Shown here: in pieces, positions 14,483-15,231 of the stretch | Position numbering within the stretch: position 1 is the stretch's first letter | Layout of the letters: every line of letters begins with the position of its first letter | Assembly (NCBI GenBank): GCA_035517595.1 | Contig: DATIYN010000196.1 | Location: 1 to 15,231, forward strand | DNA: 15,231 bases | Direction: 5' to 3' | Source: RBG-16-66-20 sp035517595 | GTDB taxonomy: Bacteria; Pseudomonadota; Gammaproteobacteria; Burkholderiales; SG8-39 | The notes under the pieces: generated by a model | Databases searched by the model: none | What the model was told of the DNA's origin: nothing | What the model saw: only the letters and a program-made list of their open reading frames with translations | Program-made: the position numbers and the translations under genes

Positions 14483-15231
14483 TGAGATCGCGCGGCTACC
14501 TGAGGCTGCGCGCGCTCGCCTTCGCGCTCGGCGCGGCCGCATTCGTCCTCGCGTTCTTCCACCGCGTGGCGCCCGGCGCGATCGCCGCGGACCTGCGCGC
14601 GGAGTTCCACGCCAGCGCGACCATGCTGGGCTTCGTTGCCGCCTTCTACTTCTATCCGTACGCGGCCATGCAGCTGCCCTCCGGTCTGCTCGCGGACACG
14701 GCGGGGCCGCGGCGCCTCTTTACCGGCGGCCTGCTGGTCGCGGGCGCGGGCGCGCTGACGTTCGCGCTTGCGCCCGGCGTCGGCTGGCTGCTCGCCGGGC
14801 GCGCACTGGTCGGGCTCGGCGTGGCCGTGGTCTTCGTTTCGGTGCTCAAGCTCATCGCCAGCTGGTTCGGCGAGCGGGAATTCGCCACCTGGGTGGGCGT
14901 GCTGCAGCTGATCGGCAATCTCGGCGGCACGCTCGGCGCCTGGCCACTCGCCTGGCTCGTGCAGCGCGTGTCCTGGCGCGAGGTGTTCGCCGGCGTGGGC
15001 TTGGTGTCGCTCGCGCTTGCGGCCTGCACCTGGCTCTGGGTGCGCGACACGCCGCGCGAGGCGGGCGTGGAGGGCGCCGGCGCCGCACCGCCGCCGGCCG
15101 GGGTCGCGGCGCACGGCGGCTGGGCGCGCGGCCTCGCGCGCGTCGCCTCGAACGGGCAGACCTGGCTCGCCTTCGCCGTGCTCTCCGGTCTGATCGGCTC
15201 GTACCTGACGTTCTCGGGCCTTTGGGCGGTG
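14482..15231 (+). CDS. Major facilitator superfamily transporter (3' partial)
   Basis: Open to the window end; 250 residues visible of about 400-430 expected. Transmembrane stretches are seen at about 11-28, 47-66, 78-98, 100-125, 137-160 and 166-187. The loop between helices 2 and 3 carries the MFS motif A (GLLADTAGPRR, 68-78). After helix 6 comes a Gly/Ala/Pro-rich cytoplasmic loop (about 190-218), then the start of helix 7 near 228. The opening FHRVAPGAIAADL resembles a group of MFS proteins with organic-anion-like substrates, but I cannot name one. The GTG at 14482 shares one base with the stop of the lipid-kinase gene, so it continues the operon. It may carry the acid processed by the upstream enzymes. 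Confidence 0.9.
   Translation, partial: MRSRGYLRLRALAFALGAAAFVLAFFHRVAPGAIAADLRAEFHASATMLGFVAAFYFYPYAAMQLPSGLLADTAGPRRLFTGGLLVAGAGALTFALAPGVGWLLAGRALVGLGVAVVFVSVLKLIASWFGEREFATWVGVLQLIGNLGGTLGAWPLAWLVQRVSWREVFAGVGLVSLALAACTWLWVRDTPREAGVEGAGAAPPPAGVAAHGGWARGLARVASNGQTWLAFAVLSGLIGSYLTFSGLWAV

Noticed and set aside
1..15231. Mobile element, CRISPR array, tRNA/rRNA or defence island
   Set aside because: I saw no transposase or integrase motifs, no regularly spaced direct repeats, no tRNA-like cloverleaf and no defence-gene domains; gene content is housekeeping and catabolic.

Overview
The window is a gene-dense, very GC-rich stretch of bacterial chromosome with no RNA genes, insertion sequences, CRISPR arrays or phage genes that I can see. 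Base composition, a Bug/TctC-type periplasmic binding protein and the order mltD-gloB-methyltransferase-rnhA-dnaQ all point to a betaproteobacterium, probably Burkholderiales or a close relative. That placement is inferred; there is no rRNA to confirm it.

Left part (1-6176). The window opens inside a fused two-cassette ABC ATPase of the oligopeptide/dipeptide type. It is followed by a convergent, unrecognised exported protein. Then comes a housekeeping block: the lipoprotein lytic transglycosylase MltD and the glyoxalase II GloB on the minus strand, and, divergently, a YafS-like methyltransferase, RNase HI (rnhA) and the DNA polymerase III proofreading subunit (dnaQ) on the plus strand. In E. 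coli the same five genes sit together as mltD-gloB-yafS-rnhA-dnaQ, so this is an old, conserved neighbourhood. gloB and mltD read as one transcript; methyltransferase, rnhA and dnaQ overlap end to end.

Right part (6193-15231). A Bug-family binding protein on the minus strand is separated by 55 bp from a tightly packed plus-strand run of eight genes: acyl-CoA synthetase, ECHDC3-like crotonase, MaoC-like dehydratase, acyl-CoA dehydrogenase, two successive family III (CaiB/BaiF) CoA-transferases, a YegS/DAG-kinase-like lipid kinase and an MFS transporter cut off by the window end. Junctions range from a 9-bp gap to 4-bp overlaps, so translation is probably coupled. The first six genes form a catabolic module: activate or exchange CoA onto a carboxylic acid, dehydrogenate it at the alpha-beta position, then hydrate or dehydrate. 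The substrate cannot be read from sequence. The Bug protein and MFS transporter are natural candidates for its uptake or export.

What deserves attention. I see no defence system or mobile island. The least ordinary part is the CoA operon. Its crotonase lacks both classical catalytic glutamates, its MaoC protein has Asn where the hydratase-2 Asp normally is, it carries two non-identical CoA-transferases side by side, and a lipid kinase is embedded at its end. Smaller curiosities are overlapping divergent start codons (gloB/methyltransferase), a convergent coding overlap near 1250, a near-leaderless start at 7217 and an AT-rich, rare-codon patch at about 11560-11608.
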